From assembly GCA_003342895.1 (NCBI GenBank), contig PTFA01000196.1, positions 1,079,744 to 1,143,743 on the forward strand: a stretch of DNA of 64,000 nt, read 5' to 3'. The translations under genes and the position numbers were made by a program. Shown here in pieces: positions 48,201 through 61,030 of the stretch. The notes below the pieces were generated by a model. The model was not told where the DNA came from, searched no databases, and saw only the letters and a program-made list of their open reading frames with translations. Position 1 is the first letter of the stretch; each line of letters begins with the position of its first letter. Source of the stretch: Casuarius casuarius. Lineage: Eukaryota; Chordata; Aves; Casuariiformes; Casuariidae.

Positions 48201-51200
48201 GGCTTGGTGGTAACTGAAAACCATTGTGGCAACCATGCAGCTGGTGATCTGTTTCCTCACACCCCATGAGAAAGGTAAGATCGTGCTGCAACTGGAAAAG
48301 GTTGAGAAGCAGCGGCGGGAACAGAAGGCCATCGAGGGTTCAGGGGTGTCATTCCCTGTCCTCACTTTCTAGCTCACCAGCCCTTTTTCCCTCAACAGCC
48401 TCCTCCCCCGGCCCAACTTTTCCCCTCCGAGCGCTCCAGCCCTTCCAGGCTGCACAGGGGTTAAATTCCATAAAGAGGATTTGGTTTTGAGCTTGCAAGA
48501 CAGAAGATGAGCAAATCCCTTCCCTGGCTCTGGCAGGAATCCTGTGTCTCAGACCCACCAGCCAGCGGAGATTAAGACAGGAGGAAAGAGGGGAAAAAAA
48601 ACAACACCATCCATCGCTCGCTGCCATGATCTCATCTGAATTTAAGGGCTAAGCTGGGACGCTGCTGGGTCGCTGCTCGGGCTGCGGGGGCCCTGCAGAG
48701 CAGCAGACGCTGGAGCAGGCCGTCCGGAGACTTCGGCTGCCCTGCTCAAGGTCAGCGACAGAGCGGGGAAGGCGCTTCCACCCTCCGCGCTTGCTTTCCC
48801 TCCGATTTAATTCCAGCCTGTCTATCGAGGGAAGCCTCTGGCTCCTGTCACATCCTTGCAGCGGGCCCTCGCTCCGGCTGGTGCCTCCAGAAGTTACCTT
48901 AACGCGGTGCGAAAAGCCCCGTGCTGCACACCAGCGCACGGCGATGCCCGCACGGCGCAGGCAGGTCTGCCACAATTTCCACCTTCCATACGAGATGCAA
49001 AATTAAGAGGCTGCTAAACGAGCAGAAATTGGGGAGAATCCTCCTCCTCGCCGTACTCCAGCTCCTGCCCGGCAGCCTCATCTCGCCCTGCTGGGCGAGT
49101 TTTATTAAACACGATTTTCTCCCCTTCCTGCTCCGAGCAGCTGCAGCGGCGCAGTCCCGCAGGCGAACAGCCATCCCGCCCCGGGGCGGCTGCACTGCGT
49201 GGGTTCGGACACAGCAACCCGCACGCAGCCGATCAGGGGGCTGCTTCAAACATTCATGAGCATCCTGGGCTCGATAACATCCTCGTAGAGCGTGCCCTAA
49301 GAAAGCAGCTTGAGAGGGGACCCTGGGAAAACCTCTCCATTACGGGGAGGAGGCGGCTTTTCGGCCTCCCTCTGCGCCAGGGCAGGAAGAGCATTGCCTC
49401 GTAAAAGCCGATTCTTCGGCTCTTAATGAGCATCGGTCCAGGAAGCTTTTCAGAGCCCAACGACCCCTCCGCCCGGCCCGGCAGGGCGGGAGCGCTCCGT
49501 AATGACTTGTCCATCTTTGGAGGCACGGAGCCAAACAGGAACGGGGCCAACAACGAGTCTCTCCTTAGGACGCGCAGAAGCCATCATAGTGCAGAAAACG
49601 CTTTTAATTCTCCCCGCACCATCTGGAGTCGCAGGGAAATGCAACTTTTTGTGTCCCTGTCAAGTACCGCCGGGGGGATCCTGCAGCGCCGGGGAGGCCG
49701 AAGTTCCCGTCCTCCGCCCTTGCAGAAGGGGAAAGGCGATGGGAGAGCCGGGCCCTCTCCCTAACACACTCCAGCTTTCCACGATTCCCCTGCAAATTCC
49801 CACTGCCTCGTATCCGTCAGCCGGCCGTGCAGCTCCTTGCACCATCCCGGCCGGCATCCCAGACCCACCGGGCTGGGGGGGGGAGCACGCGGACGGCCTC
49901 GGCGCGCAGGGCGAAACGGGGCCGGCGACCCGAAACGCCTCGTGCAGAAAAAGCGTCGAGGAGCATCTTCGGCCTCCCGACGCCGCCAGCGCTCGCGGAG
50001 CTGCTTGGGATTTTATTTTGGTTTTTTGATCCCCCCCACCCCCGCTCGGGTTCTCTCGTTAATCTGATTGTTCTCCTAATGAAGATCTGCAGTTCTTCAA
50101 ACGTTAATTACCAGCGGCAGCTGCGGAACAGGAGCTCCCTGCTCCCAATAACACGCTTCACGCTCCTGCCCGCAGCTCGACGCAGCTCCGCGCGGTTCGG
50201 CCGGGGGAGACGAACAACGGCACCCGCGGAGCACCCGGAGCTCCCGACGGCCGCGGACGACGTGCCGCGGGGGGGGAGACGCAGCGGGACGGGAAGAGGC
50301 TCCCGGTGAAGAGTGGCAGCTGGAGCGACCGGAGCCAGCGAAGCTGCAGCGGGCCCCTCTCGCCAGCGCCGCGCGGCCAAAAATACGGGAGGGGAACAAA
50401 GCGAGGCGAGAAACAAAACCCAGCAAAGCCGCGAGAGCTTCCAGCGACAAAAGCAAACAAATAGGTTTGTGAATAAATATTGATTTGCCAGGAAGTCGGA
50501 GGAGCCCTTCCAAAACCGCCACGCTGGCAGCGGGCTCCCGCGCTGGGGCCGCGGGGGCAAAGCGGCTCCGGCGGCATCTTGGCACCCTGCAGCCCCCAAA
50601 ACGCCGCGATGGGGGAAAGGGGCAGCGAGGAGCACCAAGCACCAGCCCCGCCGGCCTCCGACGCCCTCCCGCTCAAACCAAAGCTTTTCAGCTTACGGGG
50701 TCCAACGGAGCGACCGAAACAGCAGATTTTGCCATGTTTTCCCCCAGAATTATTGCCAATGAATAAGACTGGATGGAGCTCGGGCAAAAAATAAAAAGCA
50801 CGTGGGCTTTCGGGCCGTGGTGGTCTGCTCACCCCGGCCCGGGAGGTGCTGGGTGGAGGCCAGCAGAAGCTGCCGCGGGCAAACTGGCGGTGCTGCCGCC
50901 GGCTCCTCCGGGGAGGCTCCTCCGAGGATGCTCCCGGCCGCCGGCGGGGCAGCGCGGCCAGAGCCCCCCGAGGGGCCGGGGCCCCAGCGCCGCTCGGCTG
51001 CTCGCCGCCTCCTCCACGAGCGGATTAGCAGGCAGCCGGCCGCCTCGAACCTCCCCTTATCGCCGCGCCGAGCTCGCTGCCGAGGATTTGCATAATTTTA
51101 ATCTTTCCCACCAATGAGCATGAAAAAATTAGTTTTCCACTATTTTATCTCCTATTTGCGTTCAATAAACAGAGCTGGCGGCTTCGCTCCTTGTGTTCAT

Positions 51201-52478
51201 ACCGGGAACCGTGCGGAGGAAGGGAAAGGAAATAAATAAATAAGTAAAAACCGCCCGCAGCGCCTGCGTTTGGCCCGAGGGAGGGTTAAACCAAAGGGGG
51301 AGGCTGGGGAACGGCGCTTTGCAAAACCGCCTAATGAGCTGGAGCAAGATCTGGGACGGGAGCCTGAATTTCCTCATCCCACCCCGGCTGCGTCTCCGGA
51401 GGACCTGCGCCGTCCCCCAGCCCAACCAGCCCAGGGCCAGTCCCCATCCCAAGGATGCTCAAGGAGCTCTGCCGGAGCCGGCCCTGGCCGAAATGGCCCC
51501 CCAGAGCCTGGCGGGAGCCCGAGCAGCCCATCCCTGTGGCGTGCCTCAGTTTCCCCCCATCCTGCTGAGGCTTCCTCACTGCCGTGGGGTCCCTGAGCCC
51601 ATCACCCCCCCAGGCCTGGCGCGAGAGCCGAGCGGCAGCATGGCCAGACCGGCTCCCCCTCGGATGCCGGCCGCTCCCGGGCACCGGCTAATCTGCACCC
51701 CGAGGTGCAATTACCTTCCGCACGCTCTCGATTTACGCTCCAGGAACCGTATAATTTTCGAGACCAAAAACATAATTAAAGAGCTGGTGCTCCCTGGAAC
51801 GGAGCCCTCTCTCCTGCCATCTTGCTTATCTTCTCTAAAAATACCCGGCACCACGGGACAGCGGGGCCGAGCCCGGCCCAGAGCAGCAGCGCCGGCCCCG
51901 AGCGGCTCCGGGAAGGGGCCGCCCCGCCGGGACCCTCCGCCGGGTCTCCGCAAGGAAAGGTTAATTCCGATTTAACTTGAAGGCAGTTCGGCTAACCAGT
52001 TTTCAAGCCTCGGGCAGGCAGACTAATTGGAAATTAAGGGGACTTTGACGAGCATTGCTCTTCCCGAATGATCCTTCGGGGGTTGCACCCGGCAGAGTCC
52101 AGAATAAATCCATTTTTCCAGAACGGAGAGGCAAAGCAGCACCCGCGCAGGGGGGTTATTGGACCCCAAAGACGACGGCTCTGCCCTTGGGTCCCGGCCG
52201 AGGCGCTGCGCTTTCTCCCGGCCAGAGAAATCCCTGCTGTGCCCGGCGTCCGGGTCGGCACCTCCCGGCTGCGAGCGAAGCCCCGGCGCTGCTGGGCTGG
52301 AGAGGGCTCCGATCGCCCGGAGGTTAAATAAAGCGGGCGAGAGGCAGCGCGCGCAGCAGGGCGCTCTCAGCCGCCCATTTCGCAGCAATCGAGCTCCCTG
52401 GGAGGAGCACAGCGCTCGGGATTGCTCTCCGCGTTCCTCCCCGTTAGCGGCCACGGGGTCGCTCCCTGCCTGGTCCCT

Positions 52479-52530
52479 CCGGAGCGAGCGGCCCTGGGCA
52501 ACCCGGAGCGAGCGGCCCTGGGCAACCCGG
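52479..52530. repeat. 24-bp tandem duplication
   Basis: CCGGAGCGAGCGGCCCTGGG and the following four bases occur twice in direct succession with a further 4 matching bases, all identical. A recent duplication inside the CpG-rich zone. Confidence 0.95.
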
Positions 52531-52787
52531 CCCCGCGGGCAGGACTCGCGCTCATCCCACCTTTAAATGTGGGGAGAGCATCCCGCTCCTTAATGCAGCA
52601 TCACAAACCTCCCTGAGCAGCTGGAAAGCCCAGGATGGACCGGGCTGCAGGAGAAGGGTGGAAGCGTCGCCAGTCCTCTACGCGCTGCGTCCCGCGTGCG
52701 GCCGGCGCGGCCGAGGGGACCCGGCGGAGCCGCGAATCCACCGCCCGCGTCGCCCCGGGGAGCGGCGAGCCCGGCGCGCTCACTCAC

Positions 52788-52960
52788 CATCTCCACCACC
52801 GCGTCTTCCCACCCCCGGAGAGGCGCGCGGCATCGCGGCGGGGCGAACATGCCGCGGGAGCCGCCGCTCCCCGAAAGCTGCTCCCTTGCAAAACCCGAGG
52901 GCGCCGGGAGTCCCGCTGCAAGATCGCATGGGCGTGGGGAGGCGGAGGAGGAGTAAGACA
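52788..52960 (-). other. Candidate PTPRS non-coding first exon
   Basis: On the minus strand a GC-rich segment ends in GGTGGAGATG|GTGAGTGAG, a near-consensus donor (GT at 52786-52787), in the densest CpG block upstream of PTPRS. It would splice to the acceptor before 41557. The upper boundary is arbitrary. The support is only composition, strand and donor, so this is a hypothesis. Confidence 0.2.
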
Positions 52961-55900
52961 AAGGGAGGTAAAAAAAAGAGGAGTAAAACCCAACCGTGAA
53001 AGAGCCCTGGGGAGAACCGCTCGCCCCGACTTGCTCTAATGACACTCCCGCTGCTGAATACAAAGCTCTTGGCTCTGACCTCTCATAAAACCGGGAGAAG
53101 GAAGGTGAAGAAAACAATTTTTTTTTTTTTAAATATCCTGAAGGGTCAAAACAACCTTTTAACTTGTCAACTAACAAGTTCAAACAGGACTGCGAGCGCT
53201 GCTTTCCATCGCTTCCAGGGACAGACATCGAGACCAGTCATCCGCGCTCGAGTCCTCCAGGCCTCGCGGTTTTCCAAGAGCCAGAAAACTCCAGGTAAAG
53301 ATATGGCAATCTACCCCAAAACCACTTCCCGCGGACGCACCAGCGGGGACACGGAGCGCCAGCACCCGGCGACGGGAGCTGCCGAGCTCCGGCCCCAGCT
53401 CCATTGCTCCATGTCCTGCAGCCAAACCAACGCGACTCACCCCTAAAAACGGTTTAAGAGTTGCTTAATGCAAACCTGCTCCTCAAAAATTTGGGCCTGG
53501 CATGGGCTTAGCTTTAACTTGTTACGGCATTGCCTAGGAGTCCAAGCAAATTACAGGGTTCCCAGGAGCTGGGTGGTGAGCAAAGCCAAGGGACCCCCAC
53601 CAGCTTGGCCTTCACGTGTTGATTTGCATGAAAGTTTAAGTCAGCTCAGAGGAAACCTGCCCTCAAGATCACTCAGCCCCAAGCAACCAACAGGCCACTC
53701 CGAGGAGGAGAACGCGGCATCCACACAGCCTTCGGTGCTAACTTCAGTAAACACACCATTTTCTCGGTTTCCCTCGGTTTTCTGCGCCAGGTCTGGACGT
53801 CACTCGTGCCACCCAGGTTCTGCTGAAGCCAGCAGCAGGAAAACCTTCTGCAAACTCGCTTGCATGGCTTGAAGTGCCGGCAGCCCTCGCTCCGCAGAAG
53901 TCCCCATCGCTGCCCTTAGGGAAGTCCTGATGAGGCGGGACATGGAGGGGGAGGTTCAGCAAGCTCTGCTGGTGCAATGGAAATCAGAAGATGCTCCTCC
54001 ACTTTCAACTTCAGAATTACTTTAGATGCCCTGAACGTGCTGCAATAATCCTTCCCGGCCAGAGGCTGCGTGGATCCACCAGAAGAAGGACCGTAGCTCC
54101 TGGAGGCAGGACCCTCAGGTTGGTGAGTGCAGAGGTGGTTCCCATGAGAGACCTTGCGACCCTGAGCACCCCTGCTCGGGCAGACTGGACCATTAAAAGT
54201 CGCAAGTGTGGCTTCAGCGTAGGTCCGTGTGATGTGTTTCACGGGCCCGTTCTTGGTGGCAAAGCCGGGGGGATATATTTAGGATGCATCCAACAACAAC
54301 GCTGATTTTCAGGCTCTGAAGTGATTAGAGGAGGAGTCTGATGAGGACTTCTCTGTGTTTGTTTTCTGTATTTTTCAATCTGGCCTCATACACAATATTT
54401 ACAAGCGAGAAAAAGATATCTGAAGACGACGTTGAAAGACGTGTGCATTTTTGTAAATCCTCCCACTTCCAAGATTGTATCAACAGAAAGAAAAGAGGGA
54501 GGAGGAACAAAAAAACATAAGTAGGAGTTTCCCATTGACAAGGTCCCTTTGAACCGTTTTCAAAGAGCCGCATCAACAGTTCTCTGATTTGATTTTGTTT
54601 TTTTAGAATATCTACAGCGTGTTCCTCCGTGTATCAAATGCCTCCACCAGTTAAGGACTATTTCTGAACTGTTCCTAGGAGAAAACACCCCGGGTGAGCA
54701 GCTACCGCGGCAGTCGTTTCGGATGTCTCTGCTCAGGACCGAGGCTGGGCTGGCGTCCGTGGCAAGGGTTGCTCCGGAGCGCCTGCACGGATGATGGGTT
54801 GCACGTTGATCCCAAGATCCAGGACCCGTTCCCAGCTCCCACAGCTCTGCGTGTCCGCTTCCCTTCCAGGCAGAGCTCATCTTCCACTGAGTATATCCAG
54901 CCCCAAGAAGAACCGAGCTTTTATTTTGGGTGGGCAAAAGCAAACAGAAAGCTAGAGCACACACCAGTCATTTCTCATCTTGCAGCCAGAAGACACTTAA
55001 GACAGCACAGCCCTTTGCTAGCTGCCCCAAACCATCTGCCATAATCTTCCTTATTTTTAGATGAGCGTTTTCAAGTATTTACCTACTACCCACTGTGCGC
55101 GTAACCAAACGTACAACAAGGAGAGCCGCAGGCCCCTATCACAAGCAGTTTGCCCAGCCAGAAACCAGTGAGAGATCACGACAGGAAAGTCCAAGGGACA
55201 ACCGAGCCTCCGATTATCATGGGAAAGAAGAACTGCATATACATGCCACAAACTGTAAATACACGGGAAATAAATCCCATGGAAATGCTGACAGCAGCCC
55301 CCAGACAGATCTTTACAAATTGCCTTTTACAAGTAAATAACATTATATGAGGGTTTATGGGCTTCCCTGAGATGGGCAAGGGCAGCGCTGTAAATACTGC
55401 AGCAGCCTTAATTAGGCAAACGGCAGAACCATAAAGGTTTTCGTGGTGCCCGTAACGTGGCTCTGCTCTGCAAAGGCAGGACAGGATGGGATCTACCCAA
55501 GAGGAAAGAAATATGCTCCAGGATCCCCAGGCGATGGGAAGCCCTACGGAACATTTTCCATCCCTCATCATGCCAAAGGGTCACGGAAACCCCACGGGAA
55601 TCAGATGCTGAAAGCTCCTGGGATTTGAGGTCTTTTGTGATCACCTGAAACCTTTCCCTCGATGTTGGAGCAAGTCCCACCAGGACCAACAAGAGACAAC
55701 CAACTCCTCCAGCTGCAGTGCCCACCAGCACCTCCACGGGCGGCTGCCCGCACCATCCTCATCTCCGCTTTCGGCTTTGCCCAGCCGCGAGGTCCCCGGG
55801 GATACGACTGCACGAGCCCGTGAAACCCTCTGCACGAAACAGCGCTGCCTCGGCGCCGGCGCTCGGGTGCAACGGCAGAGGCTGGAAGAGGAAACGGGAA

Positions 55901-56239
55901 ACGCACGTCTTGCCGGGAGGCAGACTTCAGCCCTGCACTGCATCCGTCAGCCAAGGTCAACCTGGCCCTTGGTCCTCAAGAGGATCCTGGCAACCTCCAC
56001 AACATTTTTAGGGGAGATTGCAGAAAATTAGGAGGTGTTCACCTTCTCCCTATCCCCACTTCTTTTTTTTTTCATCGTACGCAACACTGTCCCGCACAGA
56101 CTAATGAGTCAGTCCAAGGTTATCCCCGGTTGACCCACCCCGTGGTGGACGTGGCCAAACCGCCCCGCCTCACCTTCCCCCAGCGCTACGCGAGCAGATA
56201 ACGCTGAGGATCTATTTAACAATCCTGAGAATCGAATTC

Positions 56240-56440
56240 GCTGAGGATGTTTAAGTGCCTTGAGATTTCTGAAGGAGCTGCTATAGGAGAAGTATTAATT
56301 TAAATATCTAGTGGCACAGAACATAATGCCAGGCAGATTTTCTTTCATTCTTTTATAATAGCTTAATAATCCCAAAAATAGTTTCATTGCTAATACTCCT
56401 GTTGTGTATTTTATTAGCGCTTTTTAGATCATAAAGTAAG
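56240..56440. promoter_or_regulatory. Candidate conserved non-coding element
   Basis: An AT-rich island in CpG-rich surroundings, with motifs such as AGTATTAATTTAAATATC, CTTTTATAATAGCTTAATAA and TTTATTAGCGC. It is adjacent to the old SINE-like segment at 56455-56545. Proposed only on composition and motif clustering. Confidence 0.25.
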
Positions 56441-56454
56441 GTAAACACTCCACA

Positions 56455-56545
56455 TTTCTCCAGCACCTACCAAAGCGCTTTGCAGAAATAATTATTTAAG
56501 CATCACGAACAGCTGTGTGGGGGGACGCTTCCAATTTAGATAAGA
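56455..56545 (+). mobile_element. MIR/CORE-SINE-like remnant
   Basis: CACCTACCAAAGCGCTTTGC, then AGAAATAATTATTTAAGCATCACGAACAGCTGTGTGG and CCAATTTAGATAAG, follows the general old-SINE pattern (AAGCGCTTTACAAATATTAATTAATCCTCACAACA.CCCTGTG..CCATTTTACAGATAAG). Decayed; assigned by eye. Confidence 0.45.
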
Positions 56546-56560
56546 GTGCGGCGTCCCCCC
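56519..56560. other. Perfect 10-bp inverted repeat
   Basis: GGGGGGACGC (56519-56528) and GCGTCCCCCC (56551-56560) are exact reverse complements around a 22-nt AT-rich spacer. GC-rich arms would make a stable hairpin or cruciform. Confidence 0.9.
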
Positions 56561-57114
56561 CTTTCATCTAAAGCTACCCAAGATATTTCGAGGCTGAACG
56601 GTAGCAATATGCAACCTCCTCCCTCCTCCCCCGCGCTTTCATTACTAGTTATTGTCTGCTCTCTTTAAAGATGCCCAGGTTAATGCGAACAAGAGGAGCA
56701 GACACGCCGGCTCCAGCCGCCGCGACGGGGCTCCCGCGCCCGGCCGCGGGCACCGGGGTACCGACTCCTGACCCCGCGCAGGCAGCTGCGGAGAAACCAG
56801 GGAAAGAGCGATACATCTTCTGTCCGGGGAGGAGACAGGACTGGGTTTGGTGATTATTATTTTTTTTAAATGAAAACCCTCTGGCTACAGAAGTCTGTTC
56901 AGACCCAAAGAGAGCAGGTTACATATCCGCTTTCACTTCCCCACGTCTGCATGGCTACCCATCTCCGGTGGCTTTCTACCTGTGCTTCCCTGGTCCGTGC
57001 CCCCGTTATCCCCATCACGGAGATGCAGAACGGAGGGAGCAAAGGGAGCAGCAGCACCTTGTCCAAGCTCTCAGCGGATCCTGGAGGCATCAAGGGAGGC
57101 TGAGGATCAAGTGG

Positions 57115-57192
57115 AAACCCCAGCTGAGCATCCTATGGTCCCTTCTCTGGGCCAAACCCCAGCTGAGCACACTACGGTCCTTCCTTTGGGTC
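57115..57192. repeat. 39-bp tandem duplication
   Basis: Two adjacent 39-bp units beginning AAACCCCAGCTGAGCA, identical at 32 of 39 positions, most differences being transitions. Confidence 0.9.
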
Positions 57193-57789
57193 AACTTGTT
57201 AGCTGTTCTTGGCCCTGATGCCAAGCGAGTCAAGCGAATGGCAAATGCCACAGCCGAGCTGGCTCCTGCAGGGCAGAGGCAGGCTGAGAACGTACGGACA
57301 AAACACAAGCGTGGAGAAACGCATCCCGGAGCTAACAAGCCATCCTGAAAGCACGGCAATACCAACGCTATAGCAGGAGAGGAATCCGACGTGCTGCATT
57401 TGTACGCAAATCCCAGCTTGAGACAGGAAAAGAAAAACAAAACCCCAGTGCCTTACGGGGTCCCCTTGGAAGAAAAGCAAAAAAAGAGCAGAAAATCTAA
57501 GGTCTACACTCAAAACAACCCGCGCCACAAAAAAATACAAAGAAAGAAAAATGCAAGATCGGCCGCCGTTATTGATGGAGAGGCTCCAGGGTGCAGCCAG
57601 TTATTGAAGTTTTGCAACATAAAGCTTAAATTATTTAGTTTTTTTTATTTTTGCAGAAAGAGAGAGGAACGACGCATCTCCCTCCTCGAAAGTTAACAAC
57701 CGCGCGGCATCGTCGCCGCATTGTCTCCCCGTTTTATCGTGCAGAGCAGCGCTGAACGGCTTCCACCCCAGGGCGGACACAAAACCACA

Positions 57790-58080
57790 GGGCCGCGGTT
57801 TCTAATTAGACCCGCGATTCTCAGGGAAATGGTTTATTTATTAGCTCTTTGCGCTTCCCTTTCATTCATTCGCAGGCCCAGTCCTGGCAGCAAGGGGCTC
57901 TCGACAAGAGCAGATTTATTAGGTTTTCCCCCATATTCTCCACCTCCCCGGCTCCGCGCCTCCCTCCGCTCCCCACCCGGCACTACAGACCGTCTCATCA
58001 CTTTTAATTCAATAACTTGCAGTATAATTACTCCGTAATAACACTATTATCTTAACGTTTACTCGGCAGCTGTGATCCCG
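57790..58080. promoter_or_regulatory. Candidate conserved non-coding element
   Basis: A stretch with GGTTTCTAATTAGACC, GGTTTATTTATTAGC, CACTTTTAATTCAATAAC and TAATTACTCCGTAATAAC, ending where a CpG block begins at about 58080. Homeodomain-like core clustering beside a CpG block suggests an enhancer; unverified. Confidence 0.3.
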
Positions 58081-58979
58081 TTACAGCGAGGCGAGGGGGG
58101 AGAGGGGAAGGGATTCTCCGGGGAGGAGCGACGGCGAGAGCCTCCTCTGCGCAGCAGCAGCCTCCCCGCGAGACCCCCAAGAAACCCGGCGCGGGCGAGG
58201 GGCGCGCGGGCGAGGGGCATGCACGTCCCTCCGCAGCCCCGGCCGAGCCCGGCCCTTTTAGCTCCCTTTTTGGCCGAATCGGGACGGTTTTGCAAGCAGG
58301 GGAGAGCGGCCAAATGGCCGTCCCGCCTGCAATACCGCGGAAGCCATTTAAACCCACACTTTGCCTTATAACCTCCCAAAACACCCTGCCTTGGAGGAAG
58401 CAGAGCAGAAACGGGGCAGGCAATAGCGAAAGACCCGCTGAAGTGTACACCCGCACTCGCAGCTGCTTCTTAACACCAGCATTAACTAGCTGATGTACTA
58501 CTACACATGCATTATCCCAGCTTCTGCTGGTTGCAAAGACTAGTTTTAATTTCTGCTCCCGAAACCCACCAGAAAAAGGGTTTCCAGGTGTGGCAAGAAA
58601 ATCCTCTAAACCCACAGACTAAAACTGAAATAACTCTGGTGCAGCAAACACCCCGCTAAACACCCAACGCAACCAGCTCCGAGGTTGGCTAGAAAGGCAG
58701 GACTGCAGCCTCCGAGCCCGACCTGGCGCCAGCGCTGGCACCTTCCGCCTCCTCGCTGCGGGTTTGTTTTCTGCGATATTTAAGCAAACAAGCCCACTGC
58801 GTATTTACACATAGATGTTCCTACACGCACCGCAGAACGAGCAAGTTGCTACAGCCCCGACTTAAGCCAGGAAGATTTTGAAGCCTGCAAAGTGAGGTCA
58901 GGTCCGTGCCGATACCGGATCCCGAAATCACACGCGAAACCCGGCGGGAACGCCGGCGTCACGGAACAATTCCCCCTCT

Positions 58980-59130
58980 AATGTAGCTGTTTCATACACA
59001 CGCTGCAGCAGAGGAGTAAACACCGTTTATTGTGATTGATTATCCATCGCGTAATGCAGAGCTGTAATTCCATCAAGCCATCAAAGGCGTTCGGCAATTA
59101 TATAAATCACGGGAGGGACGTGAGGAAGGT
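58980..59130. promoter_or_regulatory. Candidate conserved non-coding element
   Basis: Contains TTTATTGTGATTGATTATCC (PBX/HOX-like TGATTGAT), GCTGTAATTCCATC and CCATCAAAGGCG (TCF/LEF-like ATCAAAG), followed by CAATTATATAAATCACG. The close packing of distinct developmental factor sites without repeats resembles a vertebrate enhancer core. Inference only. Confidence 0.35.
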
Positions 59131-60589
59131 TTGTCGCTAGAAAGGCGAAATGGCATTTCCTCGTATCCTACTGCCGCACATTGGGCTGGTTTTTAATAAC
59201 ATAAAGTCAGATTATTTCTGTTCCAAATTTGTTTGACTGCCTCTGTCATACACCAAAGCACCGGTTACTGCCGGCGACGGATCGCATCGACGTTAATAAG
59301 ACGTTCTGCGCTGTCTCCTGCTCTACAGGAAATTTCCAAAGCAAAGTACACCCGAAATGCGGACGGCATGGTGAAAGCCGCATCCTGCACCGCGTAACCC
59401 AATCCCACGGAAACAGCTCCATAATCCCGACTGTTCCCAGCTCACGCAGCAGAGGAGCCTTCCCGCTGGGATATCAGGAAGGATGCTACGGGGGGACCTG
59501 GATACAGCTCAGGTTTCATTATTTAAAACATGTTACAGAACATAAACCCTTTACAATTGAATATGTTGTGCGTGCATAATTACATGTATATGCATTATTG
59601 TAGTGAAGTCTACAATAAAGCAAATAAGGCAGGTCACGATGCATCAGCCAGCCTTCAGCACTGAGTTTTTACACCTATTTAGTCCAAATTTAATAGAAAC
59701 GCCAAGCTCAAGCGCTAGGACGCTCCCGACATTAGCGGCTGCATTGGGGGTTTCACCGCCGGTCCGTTCCTCCCCATCTCCGCCGCGGCCGCGCCGGCCG
59801 GCGCCAGGGCAGAGGGACCTCGCGGTGCTCCGGGCCACCAGGATAAACCGAAGACGCGCTTAACGTCACGCCGTTAAGTGAAAAGAGACTGCGACTCGGG
59901 TGTGACACTCGGCTGTTTGCTGGCACTATAAACGATTGCACACTAAAAAAGTTTGTTAAATGCTCCATAAACTTTAGCACATTACAGAAACATTTCGAAC
60001 CAAGACTTTTATTTGGCTGTCGGCGAGAGCGCGCTTCGTAGCAGGCAGAGCGCCGCCACGCTCGTATTTCTCCCCAGAAATCACAGGCACGGTTTGATTG
60101 CTACAGGCCAAATCAGTGATATTAATGCAGGCGGATACAAGAGTCCCCTGTAAAGGCGGCACCGCGTTGCGATGCGCACGATGGGGACGGCCATCACCCA
60201 AATGGTGACCGAGTCTTTGGGGTTTGATCCCCCCCAGGGATCTCCTATTCCAGGAGATCAGCTCAAGCCAGCGTGGCCAAAAACCAAAACTCATCTTAAC
60301 CAAAAAATCCCCCAAAAAACAAAACAAATGTTTTACTATTAATACACTCATTCCCCATCGCAACGAAAACAAGAGGCCCCCACGGCATCCCACGCACGGG
60401 TCTCCCTCGCCCTTGATCTCTCCTCCACCACAATTTCCTGCTGGATCCGAGACGCTTTCCCAAGGGACGTTTTGTCCAATGAAACTTGCTGAACAACCTA
60501 AAATCCACCGGCCGGCTTAAGCATCATTGGCTTTGCATAAAACCTAAAGCCACTTTCAACACGCCACTCATCTTCCCTATTAAGCCTCA

Positions 60590-61030
60590 CGGAAAGCCGG
60601 CGCCGCGCGGCTCGGGGCTAGGCAAGGGTTCGCGCGAGCCGCCGGAAGCGGAGAGGGACCGACACCAAACCCGCATCCCGGCACCGGGCCCCCGCCCGCC
60701 GGAGAGCAGCGGTGCAGCGACGCCTCGGCCCCGGCCCCGCGCGGGCTCTGCAATTTTCTCCTGCTTTATAGCAGGCAGTTACCGCAGCCCCGGCGCGAGG
60801 GAGAAGCGGGGATAGAAATTCATTTTGAATCACAACTCTACCTGGGGCTAAATCATTTGGACGGTGCGATTTACACGTTCCCACCTCTCAGGGCAGTGCA
60901 TAAAGCACGGCGCGGTCCCATCACTCATTTTGGGATATTGCTCGGGAAGGCGCTGTCAGGCGAGTGTTTCACGGCGCGCGGGCGGCAAGGCGCGCTCGCG
61001 CTTTCTGCGACGCTCCCCCTTCGCCAAGAG
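60590..61030. promoter_or_regulatory. CpG-rich block
   Basis: High CG density by eye, interrupted by an AT-rich 80-bp stretch at about 60805-60885. Could be a CpG-island promoter; no first exon is identifiable. Confidence 0.3.

Larger units (their letters stand above)
49420..52990. promoter_or_regulatory. Extended CpG-rich zone, candidate distal promoter
   Basis: Very GC-rich with frequent CG dinucleotides, interrupted by short AT-rich segments near 50030-50110 and 51090-51180. The densest part is about 51840-52960. It lies 8-11 kb upstream of the PTPRS start exon, a plausible place for a CpG-island promoter with a non-coding first exon; see 52788-52960. Confidence 0.35.
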
